This document shows, in pieces, positions 45,867-55,590 of a stretch of DNA of 64,000 nt (position 1 is the first letter of the stretch; every line of letters starts with the position of its first letter). The position numbers were made by a program, and so were the translations under genes. Below the pieces are notes generated by a model. The model saw nothing but the letters and a program-made list of their open reading frames with translations, did not search any database and had not been told where the DNA came from. Source of the DNA: Psychroflexus curvus (GTDB taxonomy: Bacteria > Bacteroidota > Bacteroidia > Flavobacteriales > Flavobacteriaceae); NCBI RefSeq assembly GCF_020164585.1, contig NZ_JAIQZF010000002.1:424026-488025 (forward strand). The letters are read 5' to 3'.

Positions 45867-46778
45867 TTACTTATACATCTTCGTTTCAATACGTTTACAG
45901 TAGGGATTGGTTTTTTGTGCATACGCATAGCCCATGTTCCACCAGGTTTTCATTTGTTCAGAATCGAAAATCAATGAGTTTTTGGTGAGCATTTCTGGTG
46001 GATGGTAGAAATTTAGATTCACGTGTTCATGTTTGCTCCTTAATTTTCCTAAAGCAAGATCGTTCCTTATGATTTGGTCCAGAAGAAAGTCAAAGACTCT
46101 TGTGGTCAGTTCCAATGCATTGCTTACAGGCTTTTTCTGGTATTGCTTTTCGGTTTTAAGAACAATAACATCTACTTCGGAAGCACCTCGGTTGATGGCT
46201 TCAGAGATGGGAACAATATTTCCCAAACCGCCATCGCCATAATCAAATCCATCTTTTTTAACCAGGCTCATAAAGGGAATCATGTTCGCGGAAGCCCAAA
46301 TCCAATCGCAGAATTCTTCTCTACTAAAGTCTTTCAGGGATTTATATTCCACTTGCCCCAGGCTAATGTTGGATACCGTAACGACCACGTCTTCAGATTG
46401 CCACTTCATTTGTTCAAAAAACTCAGGGGTGAGCGTATTCAAAATCAATTGTCTTAGAGACTTACTCTCTCCAAAGGTTCTCGACCCTTTTAGAAATCCC
46501 AAAAGAATATTGAAATGATTCATCTTGATTTCAAATCCATCGTTTTTCTTTTTGATGATAAAGGGGTTTCGGCTAAAAATTGACCTTTGAGAAACAGAGG
46601 TGTAAACTTCTTTAAGCTTTGAAATTTCACCGATAGAGAGCAAGGGGACGAGTAAACTCCCTGTGGAAGTTCCTAGAAATAAATCATATTTATTTTCACA
46701 TTCAGAAATGAGATATTCTGCGATGCCACCGGCAAACGCTCCTTTGCTTCCTCCCCCAGAAATAACTAAAGCTCTCAT
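45867..46778 (-). CDS. Patatin-like phospholipase
   Basis: 303 aa. Complete patatin set: oxyanion loop ISGGGSKGAFAGG (residues 6-18), nucleophile elbow GTSTG with S38, and the aspartate of the dyad in YGDGGLGN (D182). No signal peptide or beta-barrel, so a cytosolic or membrane-associated lipid acyl hydrolase. It is monocistronic by position; the terminator downstream on its left is not obvious apart from the 45745 palindrome. Confidence 0.94.
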   Translation of the reverse strand: MRALVISGGGSKGAFAGGIAEYLISECENKYDLFLGTSTGSLLVPLLSIGEISKLKEVYTSVSQRSIFSRNPFIIKKKNDGFEIKMNHFNILLGFLKGSRTFGESKSLRQLILNTLTPEFFEQMKWQSEDVVVTVSNISLGQVEYKSLKDFSREEFCDWIWASANMIPFMSLVKKDGFDYGDGGLGNIVPISEAINRGASEVDVIVLKTEKQYQKKPVSNALELTTRVFDFLLDQIIRNDLALGKLRSKHEHVNLNFYHPPEMLTKNSLIFDSEQMKTWWNMGYAYAQKTNPYCKRIETKMYK

Positions 46779-46813
46779 ATTTTATTTTGAATTAAGCTAC
46801 AATAAATTGATGT

Positions 46814-46852
46814 AATAAAAAAAAGCCTATTTCAACTTGTGAAATAGGCTTT
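46814..46852 (-). terminator. Terminator of the M14 peptidase gene
   Basis: Minus-strand AAAGCCTATTTCA and its complement (46822-46834 and 46840-46852) form a perfect 13-bp stem with a 5-nt loop, followed by a run of T (46814-46821 as A on the plus strand). Confidence 0.92.
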
Positions 46853-46874
46853 ATAATCTGAAAATCAAAAAAAA

Positions 46875-49382
46875 TCACATTTGATCACTAAAGAAAATAG
46901 AGTTGAGGAACAACTTAAAGGTTCCCAGCCAAAAGGCTCTAAAGTTGGTATTGTCTGTAAAAATGATGACATCGCCTCTTCCATAGCTGTTGTGCTTGAA
47001 AGGCACTGTCCCTTTAATCAATTCCAGGTTTTCTTTATTGATATAACCACTCAATAATGGAGAGTTGGTGTATTGAATTGGATTGTTGAAACTCAGTTCA
47101 TCTGCTTCAAGCATAAGGTTAGAATTTCTAAATAGCGCCAGTTCATCATCGTTATACCCATAAGCAATAGGATGCGATCGGTCTATTTTAGCATTGAAAA
47201 TGGCTCCGCCAATTCGTTTAGCGCCATAAAACTCACTGCGTTCATCAAAACTGACATTCTTGGCGATAACCGAATCCTGTTTGGTTGTAAAGTCGATCAT
47301 TTTTTCTGCTTTCAGCCAATTCGCTGTCCCTTTATAAGCAATAATAGCTCCGCCGTCACTCACCCAGTCTTTCAGTTTTGTTTTTCCTGAGTCGCTTAAA
47401 CTGTTTGAACTGGAACTTGGAATAATCAGGTGAGTGTACTTGTCCAGACTGGTTCTGTTGAAATCTTTGGTGTCTAATTTGGTTACAGGGATTTCGAATC
47501 TGTAATCCAGCATATGCCACATTTCACCAGCATCATAAGACCTGACACCATCGCCTACCAGCATTGCAATTTTGGGCATTTCCAGATGTTCCATATTAGG
47601 ACTTCCCAGATTTATACCTTGAGTGAGCCCCGTTTCTAAAGCAGAAATATGCACGTGATTTTCCTTCTGAAGTGAATTTAGTAATTGATAAATTTCATCA
47701 GCTGTTTTTTTCTGATTTTGAACCGGAATTAAAATAGTCCCGTACTCAAATTTTTCAGTTTCAGATTGAAATGGCTTTTGAGCTACTTTTACTCTGATGT
47801 CTGCTTCCATGATTTTATGCAAGACCTTCGCCGAGTTGAAGTCGCTCCATCTCATGGCATAGGCATAAGGTGACCTGTTGAGGTTTTTAGGCGTTTCAAG
47901 CTCAGGAGAATCTACTTTTTCTCCCATATCCACAGACTTAACTTCCGTAAAATCTACATCAAAGGCATGTCTGAAACTCCAGGCTGAGACATCATAAAAA
48001 ATACTGTCTTTGAAAGTGGTTCGCTCTTCAAACATGGCTTCAACCAGTCTGTTCTGCAATTGATTTTTAGGGATGATGTAAGAAGAATTGACTTCAAAAT
48101 CCTTTCCATTAATGGTTTCATCTTCTTCCAGTTTGTAAAGTTCAACCTGATGCTGACTCAAAACTTTGGCCAGTTCATGGGTTAGCACAGGATCTCCTTT
48201 TCTTCCAAAAACATAAGCTCCTTTTTCAGCTCTTTTCTTTGCATTTCTGTAAAACTGATGCTGTAAACCTAAAATCTGATCTTTTAATCCCAGCGAAGCT
48301 TCCAGCGTGGAAAGCGCAGTTGTAAACTGATTTTTTATACTAAACGGAAAGCTTAAAAGCCCGTTGTCGGTGAGCTGTCCAGAGCCTCTGGAGCTTGCCT
48401 GTTCGAAGAGAATTCCAATAGCACCATTGATATCTGGAAAGGTGGAACCTTTTCCATAATAAAAATCATCAAAACTTTCCTGAGAGTAATAAAGTGAGCC
48501 AATACTGTCTAAAGCTGAAGCGTGGTAATTTCCAATCTTCTCGGTCAGATCCTGATTGAGTTGAGGGGTAAGGGGATTGGTACGCGAAGGAATTCCAGGT
48601 TGGAAAAAGAAGGTGGAATTGGATCCCATTTCGTGATGATCTGTGAGGACATTTGGTCTCCAGTCATAAAAAGTTTTGATTCTCGCCTGACTTTCAAGAA
48701 GCTGTACCGGAAGCCAGTCTCTATTCATATCGAACCAGTAGTGGTTGGTTCTTCCTCCTGGCCAGACTTCAGAAAACTCGCGATCCTGTGGGTCCGGATT
48801 CAAATGCGTACTTCTATTGGTATTGGTCCAGTAGGCAAAACGCTGTAATCCATCTGGATTGAAACTAGGATCGAGTAGGATAATGGTGTTTTCTAAAATC
48901 TTGTCGATTTCAGGGCCTTCAGCAGCAGCCAAATAATAAGCTAAAACCAAGGCTGCATTTGATCCACTAGGTTCATTTCCATGAATGGAAAACCCCTGGT
49001 TGACAACTATTGGCATAGAACCTAATTCTGATTCAGAAACTTCTCCTGAAACAATCTGTAGGTGTTTCTTTTTAATTTCAGAAAGGTTACTATGGTTTTC
49101 TGGAGAGGTAACCGTGAGTAAAAGCAAAGGCCTTTTTTCGTAAGTAAAGCCTCTGTTTTTGATGCTAATTCTATCGGATGACTCTGCGACAGCAGTCATA
49201 TATTGAACCAGCTTGTCATGGCTGACGTGCCATTCCCCAGGAACGTAACCTAGAATTTCACTTGGTTTTGGAATGTCCTGGTTGTAAGACACATCTGTTG
49301 GCAGATAATAGTCTAAGCTCACATTTTGAGCTTGAGAAAATGTGCAAACAAAAAAAGTAAGGGCAAAAAGAATTGACTTCAT
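46875..49382 (-). CDS. Secreted M14 zinc carboxypeptidase
   Basis: 835 aa. A signal peptide (KSILFALTFFVCTFSQAQ) precedes an M14 domain. Zinc ligands H134 and E137 sit in QGFSIHGNEPSG, with the third histidine in LTDHHEMGS (about 249/250) and a possible catalytic glutamate in IGILFEQAS. A long C-terminal part (beyond ~ residue 380) contains a GATase-like or beta module (LVGDGVRSYDAGEMWHMLD). No T9SS sorting domain is present, so it should stay in the periplasm or leave by another route. ATG 49382 gives a proper signal peptide; an upstream start would add 19 unlikely residues. Confidence 0.92.
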   Translation of the reverse strand: MKSILFALTFFVCTFSQAQNVSLDYYLPTDVSYNQDIPKPSEILGYVPGEWHVSHDKLVQYMTAVAESSDRISIKNRGFTYEKRPLLLLTVTSPENHSNLSEIKKKHLQIVSGEVSESELGSMPIVVNQGFSIHGNEPSGSNAALVLAYYLAAAEGPEIDKILENTIILLDPSFNPDGLQRFAYWTNTNRSTHLNPDPQDREFSEVWPGGRTNHYWFDMNRDWLPVQLLESQARIKTFYDWRPNVLTDHHEMGSNSTFFFQPGIPSRTNPLTPQLNQDLTEKIGNYHASALDSIGSLYYSQESFDDFYYGKGSTFPDINGAIGILFEQASSRGSGQLTDNGLLSFPFSIKNQFTTALSTLEASLGLKDQILGLQHQFYRNAKKRAEKGAYVFGRKGDPVLTHELAKVLSQHQVELYKLEEDETINGKDFEVNSSYIIPKNQLQNRLVEAMFEERTTFKDSIFYDVSAWSFRHAFDVDFTEVKSVDMGEKVDSPELETPKNLNRSPYAYAMRWSDFNSAKVLHKIMEADIRVKVAQKPFQSETEKFEYGTILIPVQNQKKTADEIYQLLNSLQKENHVHISALETGLTQGINLGSPNMEHLEMPKIAMLVGDGVRSYDAGEMWHMLDYRFEIPVTKLDTKDFNRTSLDKYTHLIIPSSSSNSLSDSGKTKLKDWVSDGGAIIAYKGTANWLKAEKMIDFTTKQDSVIAKNVSFDERSEFYGAKRIGGAIFNAKIDRSHPIAYGYNDDELALFRNSNLMLEADELSFNNPIQYTNSPLLSGYINKENLELIKGTVPFKHNSYGRGDVIIFTDNTNFRAFWLGTFKLFLNSIFFSDQM

Positions 49383-49584
49383 AAAATTTTGTTTTTGATA
49401 AACATTAATTGAGATTGATATTAGGACACAAAATAACAAAGAAAGTTAAACCTAAGCCCTTGATTCAATAAAGACTTAAAATCAGAAGTTGAGAATTTTG
49501 AGTTTTTAATTATAGATTCATCATATAAAAATTCCCTGATGATTGCTCACCAGATATTTTCATTACATCAAATTTCTTTTCTGT

Positions 49585-49776
49585 TTACTTCAGTTTCCTA
49601 ATACCTAAGGCAACTCCAGCAGCAATGGCTAGTGGAATTAAAAAATGGATGGGTGCAGCATTACTATCCTTGACGCTGTCCTCAAAACCGATAGACTCGT
49701 CAACGGTTTGGGCTTCAACATTTATAAACACAAGCATCAAAACCAGTATAATCGCGCATTTTATATAATTTTTCAT
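49585..49776 (-). CDS. 63-aa exported protein with PID-CTERM-like tail
   Basis: 63 aa. An N-terminal signal peptide (CAIILVLMLVFINVEAQ) is followed by a short acidic segment, then APIHFLIPLAIAAGVALGIR and a basic end (KLK). This tripartite tail (PI motif, one TM helix, positive end) resembles the PID-CTERM group of tiny Bacteroidota proteins, although the usual aspartate of PID is histidine here. It lies 25 bases downstream of the giant T9SS protein gene in the same direction, so they are likely co-transcribed. Function unknown. Confidence 0.7.
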   Translation of the reverse strand: MKNYIKCAIILVLMLVFINVEAQTVDESIGFEDSVKDSNAAPIHFLIPLAIAAGVALGIRKLK

Positions 49777-49801
49777 TTGGTTATTTTTAGAAATTGATGT
49801 C

Positions 49802-52800
49802 TTAGTGTTTGATTATTTTCCTGATGAGTTGACCTTGTTTGGTGGTTATTTCAACCCAATAAATTCCCGGGCTCAAATGTGAAACCTCTATTGAAGTGGA
49901 TTGTGTTGACTTCACTTCCTGTCCTTGCATCGTGAAGAGTTTAACTGCTTTTACTTCAGTGGAAGCTGGTAACTCAATTGTCAATCTATTCGCCACTGGA
50001 TTTGGATATAATCTGATGTCTGCACGAGTAAAGCTTTTATCGCTTAAAGACATTTGCTCAAAAGACAAATTAAATCGACGACTGTTCGTGCTTTCAGCAC
50101 TGCTTTCATCGACTGTAAAGTCATAGGTAGTATTTTGAGAAAGTTCAGTTTTTGTGTTTAAATAAGTATCGTTCAGACAGACCTTTAAGCCCTCTGGTTT
50201 ATTTTCTATAGTGAAGGTTAAGCTGTAAGCGCTAGCTTGATAGTTAACAAGAAGTAAACTGACTTGATGACCGTTTTCAGGTAAACCCTGCTTATCGATA
50301 GATCTAAAGCCAGCGTTGATGATTGCATAATTTTCATCTGAATTAGCGAGCTTAGTAGCATCTTCATCACTCCCTAAAGTGGTATAGTCCTCACTAAATC
50401 GCAATCCTATTGCATCGCTTTCCATCTCACCTTTTTGCAGGTCGGCTGTTTTGTATAAACGCGAATTGATGTAGAAGTCTGAATAGGTTTTAAAAATACC
50501 TATCTGTGTTTGACCTGTTGCTTTATCAGCTTCTTCAAAAGTAAGAGAGCCATTCCCGGCTGCTGTGTTCTGAACAAAAAAGGCCTGTCCAGGCATAATA
50601 TACTGGTTGGCAACTGAAGAGTACGGGCTTACGGCTGCCTGACTTCCATCTGTAACATCTACAACCGTATAACCGCCATTACCTTTTGCACCTGCTATGG
50701 AGGCATCCCAAGTATATAAGTAGCCTGTTAAATTTGATTTTGTCACAGCATTAAAATCAACTATTGCCTGGTAAGGGTTGCCTACAAAACTAAAATTATC
50801 AGCACCGCCAGATAAAGTTGGAGAAAAGTTGCCTGTTTGCATGGTGCCAGTTGCTCTAAGGCTTGTAGCGGATGACGCGCTGTTATCTGTTAAATCAATG
50901 TTTCGGTCACCACGCACATATAAACGGTAAGGTGTTCCAGCTGAGAGAACATCAGAAGTTGAGGTGACTGCATTCCATGCAGATTGATTACTTTGATTTA
51001 CTATTGTATTATCAAAAGTAAACATAGACGAATTGTTGGTTTCGGTCGGGTCAAAACCGTTGGCAGTACCGCCAGATCCAGTAATATGGGTATTTTGCTG
51101 CCATGCATTGGCAATAGTTTGTTCGCCTACAGGAGAAGACAAGAGTCTGAACGCACGTTTGGCCGGGATATAACGCTCAACAGTGATATGACCTATAATC
51201 GTTGAGCCTCCAGCATCAGCTAATTGAGCTGTACTTGTCGCATTGCTTTTGAATGTAAACCTGCCATTGTTATAAATGGCTGAGTTTATGGTTAACACAT
51301 CGCTCGGACTAATCTCTACACTTGCATCCCCTAATACTGTAATTGAATTGAGACTTACATCAGAAGAGGTTGTATACGTTCCATCTTGAATAAGTACATC
51401 ATCAGCTCCAGTTGAAGCACCCGGGGCACCTGGTGACCAGGCAGAAGAAGCATAGATCAGGTCTCCATCATAATCACCCTGAATCACAAAATTATCCAGT
51501 TCCATAACATCTGAAGCTCCATTTAATGTTCCTGTAAGCAGTAGACCTATGGTTGATGCGGTGCCTATGTCCACGGTAATAGTCCCCTGAACTGGTGTGG
51601 TGTCGGGGTCATTGTAATACTCTACTGCAGCCTGTGGTGTTCCATTTATAATGAGTTGATATGAACCAGTATCAGCATTAGCAAATACATAATAATCAAA
51701 ACTAAAAGTGATATTCGAAAAGTTGGAAACGGCTACCTCATCAAAAGAAAAGGTATAGGTACTGCCTAATGTAGGTTCGCCAGATTCACCTTCTGTATCT
51801 CTGCCGAAAGCTGTGTTCCCGGAGCCTATATGAGTTGAAGGCTGAATAAACAAACCCTGATCTGGCGAAGTTGGATCTGTGAAAGTTTGTTCTGCTACAT
51901 TATTAGACCAGGTAGGAGTACTGTCATCAAAATCTTCCTGAGCTATGACAGTGGGCTGCATGATAACGTCAAAACCTGCGCTAGTGTCATTGCTTAATGT
52001 TCCGTTGGAAGTGGTGAGGGTTACTCCAGTTGCTGTTGAATTAAACACAAGATTAGTAAAACTGGAGATACCATTTACCGCAGCGACAGAAGAGGTTGCT
52101 TCTGTGCCAAAAGCAACTCCTGCCGGAAGTGTGAGACTGACTTCATCTGTAAAGTCTAAGTCGAGATTTGAATTAGCATCATACGCACCAACTGACGGAG
52201 AAGGATTCATCACATGATCAATAATAATATTTGAAGGTTGCCGGATAAACGATAGCCGGGTCGCATGAACTTCAATGCTATGGTTATTTCCAGCGATATC
52301 TCCATTGGTAAATGAGTCTGCAAAGCCCGAACCTGAAATCTCTGACCAAAATCCTCTTGATGCAGCATCGATTTGAAATTGCAGTAGGCTATTATCTACA
52401 ATACTGGTTTCATTAAGGTAAGCTGCTATTTCAAATTCTAATTTTGTGCCATCTGCTATTGTAATAGGTGTTGCAAACTCCAGTATGATTTCTGTATCTG
52501 AAATGAAAACCGCAGGCGAATAGGTCAGTGAATTTTCATCCCTTATGGTAATACCCTGTATATGATCTGACCAACCTGCGGTATTGTTTTGGCCAGGAAC
52601 AAAACGCATACGTATCACTTCAGTTGGTAAAGCATCCCCAGAGGCCTGGTCTTCTATTATGAAAGCGAATACCGCAAAACTAGTTGCTGAAGCTGTTACA
52701 CCAGAAGCGGTTTGAGTTGAAGCAGGTGTTTTTGTTGCAGGGGCGTAAATTTCGGTGGTGTTGTCGTTGGGATTTACTGGTCTGCCTAAGATTTCTATAT

Positions 52801-53437
52801 GATCTATGGCGATGTCTTCATCACCTGAATTTAAACTAAATTCAACTTGAATAGCTAAATTAGAGCCTGTTCCCGTAATGTAAGCACTGAATTGAGTAAA
52901 TGCATCAGTAAGGGCTGCCCCATTACCTGTGCCATCAAAATTTGTATCAATTGCCGGTTCGGTATTTGTGCCTCCCGAAGATTCTATATTCAGTATATCT
53001 GTAAAGGAACCCGAGTTATCGATATCGCTTTTAAAATGAACATAATCAGATGCATCCCAGTCCTGATTTACGCCGTCATCATCCTCAGCGAGATAAACTC
53101 TCAATTCTAAATGGGTATACCCCGTTATATCAACACTTGAGATGTTTAAAAAAACAGGCAACGATGGAGCTGATGAAATACCGTCTATATCCTGGGCACC
53201 AAAATAAAAACTGCCCTGCAAATTTGAGAATGATGGATTTGGGGAGTCAACACCATATTCAATTCTGCCAAAATAATCTGTTGTTTCATCAATTGCTTCG
53301 GGGATGCTTGTTGTGTAACCGCTGTCAGTTTCAAAATCCAAGGTGTAAATCACAGTCTGTGCATTCGCAGTTAATGCAAATAAAATGGAAAAAAGCACTG
53401 TCATAACCGACAAGTGTTTGATTAAATGCTTTTTCAT
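49802..53437 (-). CDS. Giant T9SS-secreted surface protein
   Basis: 1211 aa. Signal peptide (SVMTVLFSILFALTANAQ), then beta-rich, Asp/Ser/Thr-rich repeats: an N-terminal lectin-like segment (YTLDFETDSGYTTSIPEA), a middle segment with EDFDDSTPTWSNN, and a later segment VERYIPAKRAFRLLSSPVG typical of flavobacterial surface proteins. The end is a T9SS type A sorting domain (RLYPNPVANRLTIELP, LSPGIYWVEI, IRKIIKH). It should be exported to the cell surface or medium, perhaps as an adhesin or matrix protein. No catalytic motif is recognised. Confidence 0.9.
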   Translation of the reverse strand: MKKHLIKHLSVMTVLFSILFALTANAQTVIYTLDFETDSGYTTSIPEAIDETTDYFGRIEYGVDSPNPSFSNLQGSFYFGAQDIDGISSAPSLPVFLNISSVDITGYTHLELRVYLAEDDDGVNQDWDASDYVHFKSDIDNSGSFTDILNIESSGGTNTEPAIDTNFDGTGNGAALTDAFTQFSAYITGTGSNLAIQVEFSLNSGDEDIAIDHIEILGRPVNPNDNTTEIYAPATKTPASTQTASGVTASATSFAVFAFIIEDQASGDALPTEVIRMRFVPGQNNTAGWSDHIQGITIRDENSLTYSPAVFISDTEIILEFATPITIADGTKLEFEIAAYLNETSIVDNSLLQFQIDAASRGFWSEISGSGFADSFTNGDIAGNNHSIEVHATRLSFIRQPSNIIIDHVMNPSPSVGAYDANSNLDLDFTDEVSLTLPAGVAFGTEATSSVAAVNGISSFTNLVFNSTATGVTLTTSNGTLSNDTSAGFDVIMQPTVIAQEDFDDSTPTWSNNVAEQTFTDPTSPDQGLFIQPSTHIGSGNTAFGRDTEGESGEPTLGSTYTFSFDEVAVSNFSNITFSFDYYVFANADTGSYQLIINGTPQAAVEYYNDPDTTPVQGTITVDIGTASTIGLLLTGTLNGASDVMELDNFVIQGDYDGDLIYASSAWSPGAPGASTGADDVLIQDGTYTTSSDVSLNSITVLGDASVEISPSDVLTINSAIYNNGRFTFKSNATSTAQLADAGGSTIIGHITVERYIPAKRAFRLLSSPVGEQTIANAWQQNTHITGSGGTANGFDPTETNNSSMFTFDNTIVNQSNQSAWNAVTSTSDVLSAGTPYRLYVRGDRNIDLTDNSASSATSLRATGTMQTGNFSPTLSGGADNFSFVGNPYQAIVDFNAVTKSNLTGYLYTWDASIAGAKGNGGYTVVDVTDGSQAAVSPYSSVANQYIMPGQAFFVQNTAAGNGSLTFEEADKATGQTQIGIFKTYSDFYINSRLYKTADLQKGEMESDAIGLRFSEDYTTLGSDEDATKLANSDENYAIINAGFRSIDKQGLPENGHQVSLLLVNYQASAYSLTFTIENKPEGLKVCLNDTYLNTKTELSQNTTYDFTVDESSAESTNSRRFNLSFEQMSLSDKSFTRADIRLYPNPVANRLTIELPASTEVKAVKLFTMQGQEVKSTQSTSIEVSHLSPGIYWVEITTKQGQLIRKIIKH

Positions 53438-53885
53438 AACCCATGATTTAATTTCCTTTCTATAAAAATAGAAAATTTTTTTATATGTTGAAAATCAACA
53501 GATTATGTGGTTTTTATTCTGCTTTTCTGTCCCAATCATTAAAAAAACAAGGCTGTAGATAAAGCAATTCGTTTAATCTGGTGTTACACGTGATGACATT
53601 ACCTGTAAACAAACATTTAAGGCTTTACTTTTGGACATGCATCATCATCTCTTCCGTATGATGATTTATTAAAAAAAGGAGGCAGCATGCAGTTAATAGA
53701 CATACTTATTAGCTTTGATTTTTAAAAATAACAGAACGGGAAGCCACACCCGCTAATTTGAGATAAATGTGGTGTTGAAGCAGCTGAGTAATTTGAAGAT
53801 GTTCTTAGAATTTAGCCAATAGATTAAAACCCATCATAAATTGAAACTTGATACCTTTCAGATGTTACTGTATTTATGTAGTGCG
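53438..53885. other. Non-coding gap upstream of the giant T9SS gene
   Basis: 448 bases between two leftward genes. It should hold the promoter of the giant protein gene. A small inverted repeat (ATCATCAT at 53641-53648 with ATGATGAT at 53658-53665) is present without a T tract. I see no ORF or other feature. Confidence 0.5.
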
Positions 53886-54368
53886 TTAATCCTTTTTCAA
53901 GTGTTTTGGTTTTGCACCAAACTTCCGAGTGTCTTCTTTGGTTAATACCTTGTAATCTTCAGTCTTGGTTAGGTGCTCCAAGGGTTTTAGTAAATGTTCT
54001 GGCAAGGCAGTCAGTTGCCTTGTGTCTAAATCCATCCAGGACCCCATCATTTCACACCTCGCACAATTTTTTCCATGCTGATTATAAATATTGTGTTCAA
54101 ATTGAAAAAACATGCCGTCTTTACTTAGACCTTTAACTTCGAGACTAACTCTCACTTGATCTTCAGGTTTCAGTTCTTTAAAATAATAAATGTGCTCGTA
54201 GAAAACGATAGGACCTAGGTTATGCGCAACAAGTTCTTCCTGAGAAAATCCATTGTCAAGAAGAAAGGCCATTCGTGTATGGCTCATAAAGTTTTGATAA
54301 GCTGAGTTAGCAAGATGCCTGTTGGCATCGAGGTCACTCCATCGTATTTCAAATGATTTGGTGTACAT
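53886..54368 (-). CDS. Acyl-CoA thioesterase (4HBT hotdog fold)
   Basis: 160 aa. The hotdog thioesterase signature RWSDLDANRHLANSAYQNF starts at residue 9, with the catalytic aspartate position in SDLDANRH, then FYEHIYYFKELKPEDQVRVS. Similar proteins hydrolyse acyl-CoA or 4-hydroxybenzoyl-CoA. It lies four bases after the small membrane protein gene and probably belongs to a surE-led operon. Confidence 0.9.
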   Translation of the reverse strand: MYTKSFEIRWSDLDANRHLANSAYQNFMSHTRMAFLLDNGFSQEELVAHNLGPIVFYEHIYYFKELKPEDQVRVSLEVKGLSKDGMFFQFEHNIYNQHGKNCARCEMMGSWMDLDTRQLTALPEHLLKPLEHLTKTEDYKVLTKEDTRKFGAKPKHLKKD

Positions 54369-54372
54369 GGGT

Positions 54373-54654
54373 TTAGAAAAATTTTGTAATTAGAATGACA
54401 AATGCGCTCAGGATGGTTGCCATGAGTACGCCTTTAGCTTTATAATCCTGTTTTTTTTTGATAAATACGAAAAACGGGAGAAAATTCAAAATTGCACCGA
54501 GGGCTATGATACTTCCTAAAACGCCCTCTTCTGAAGCTTTTCCCAAGACGAATTCAAATTCTTTTTGCATGACCAGGCTTATATAAAGGAACATGCCAGC
54601 AAGATTAGCTACAATTCCTATTAAAAAACCAAGGGCTATCTCTTTTTTAATCAT
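54373..54654 (-). CDS. Small hypothetical membrane protein
   Basis: 93 aa with three hydrophobic stretches: IALGFLIGIVANLAGMFLYI, VLGSIIALGAILNFLPFFVF and GVLMATILSAFVILI. No family recognised. ATG 54654 (MIKKEIALG) overlaps the surE end by eight bases, which suggests translational coupling; a longer start 24 bases upstream is less likely. Confidence 0.75.
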   Translation of the reverse strand: MIKKEIALGFLIGIVANLAGMFLYISLVMQKEFEFVLGKASEEGVLGSIIALGAILNFLPFFVFIKKKQDYKAKGVLMATILSAFVILITKFF

Positions 54655-55432
54655 CAATATTCCATGAATTGAGTTCATTTATAAAATCGTGTGCTGTCAA
54701 ATCAAATTTAACAGGAACAACAGAAACATATCCGGCTTCCAGCGCTTCTACATCGGTGTTTTTGCCTTCATCCTGATTTACAAAATCACCAGATAGCCAG
54801 TAATAATCCCTGCCCTGAGGATTCTGACGTTTATCAAATTTCTCTTCCCAACGGGCATTGGCTTGTCTGCAGACCTGTATCCCTTTTATTTTTTCATCAC
54901 TGGCTTTTGGGATATTCACATTTAAAACCACCCCTTTTGGCAAACCATTTTTAATGACGCTTTCGGTGATGCGTTTTACGTATTTGGTTGTATGGTCAAA
55001 ATTAGCTTCCATGGAATAATCCAATAATGAAAAACCGATGGCAGGAATTCCTTCTACTCCAGCTTCTACGGCAGCACTCATGGTACCAGAATAAATCACA
55101 TTAATGGAAGAATTGGACCCATGGTTGATTCCACTTACACATAAATCTGGTTTGCGTTTTAAAATTTCCTGAGTTGCTATTTTTACGCAATCTGCAGGAG
55201 TGCCAGAGCAGGAATATTCCTTGACCTGAGAATATTTGTCTATGGTAACGGGGTCACAATAAAGATTATCACTTATGGTTATGGCATGTCCCATCCCGCT
55301 TTGTGGACTATCTGGAGCTACAACCACCACATCGCCTATGGTTTTCATTATTTTAATGAGATGTCTTATGCCTGGAGCGGTGATGCCATCGTCATTTGTG
55401 ACGAGGATCAAAGGTTTGTTTTCTTCTTGCAT
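54647..55432 (-). CDS. surE: 5'/3'-nucleotidase SurE
   Basis: 261 aa. Metal-binding start ILVTNDDGITAPG (D14, D15), SGTPADCV, VSGINHGSN and YSGTMSAAVEA. SurE removes phosphate from nucleoside monophosphates and is linked to stationary-phase survival. First gene of a leftward operon with a small membrane protein and a thioesterase. Divergent from the Prc protease gene. Confidence 0.96.
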   Translation of the reverse strand: MQEENKPLILVTNDDGITAPGIRHLIKIMKTIGDVVVVAPDSPQSGMGHAITISDNLYCDPVTIDKYSQVKEYSCSGTPADCVKIATQEILKRKPDLCVSGINHGSNSSINVIYSGTMSAAVEAGVEGIPAIGFSLLDYSMEANFDHTTKYVKRITESVIKNGLPKGVVLNVNIPKASDEKIKGIQVCRQANARWEEKFDKRQNPQGRDYYWLSGDFVNQDEGKNTDVEALEAGYVSVVPVKFDLTAHDFINELNSWNIDD

Positions 55433-55562
55433 TGTTTGATTTTTAAAGTTGCTAAATTAAACATTTCAGAAAGTAAATCCGCCAAGAAACACGTTTAACA
55501 AATTATTAGCTTGCATTAAAATATGTGGTATAGTTTTTACTGTAAATTGAAAAATATTACAT

Positions 55563-55570
55563 TAGTTTTG
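55563..55570 (+). promoter_or_regulatory. -7 promoter box upstream of the Prc protease
   Basis: TAGTTTTG matches TAnnTTTG. Transcription would begin around 55577, which rules out the ATG at 55576 and favours ATG 55591. A TTG lies 13 bases upstream, closer than the usual spacing. Confidence 0.4.
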
Positions 55571-55590
55571 ACTTAATGAATTTTGACACA

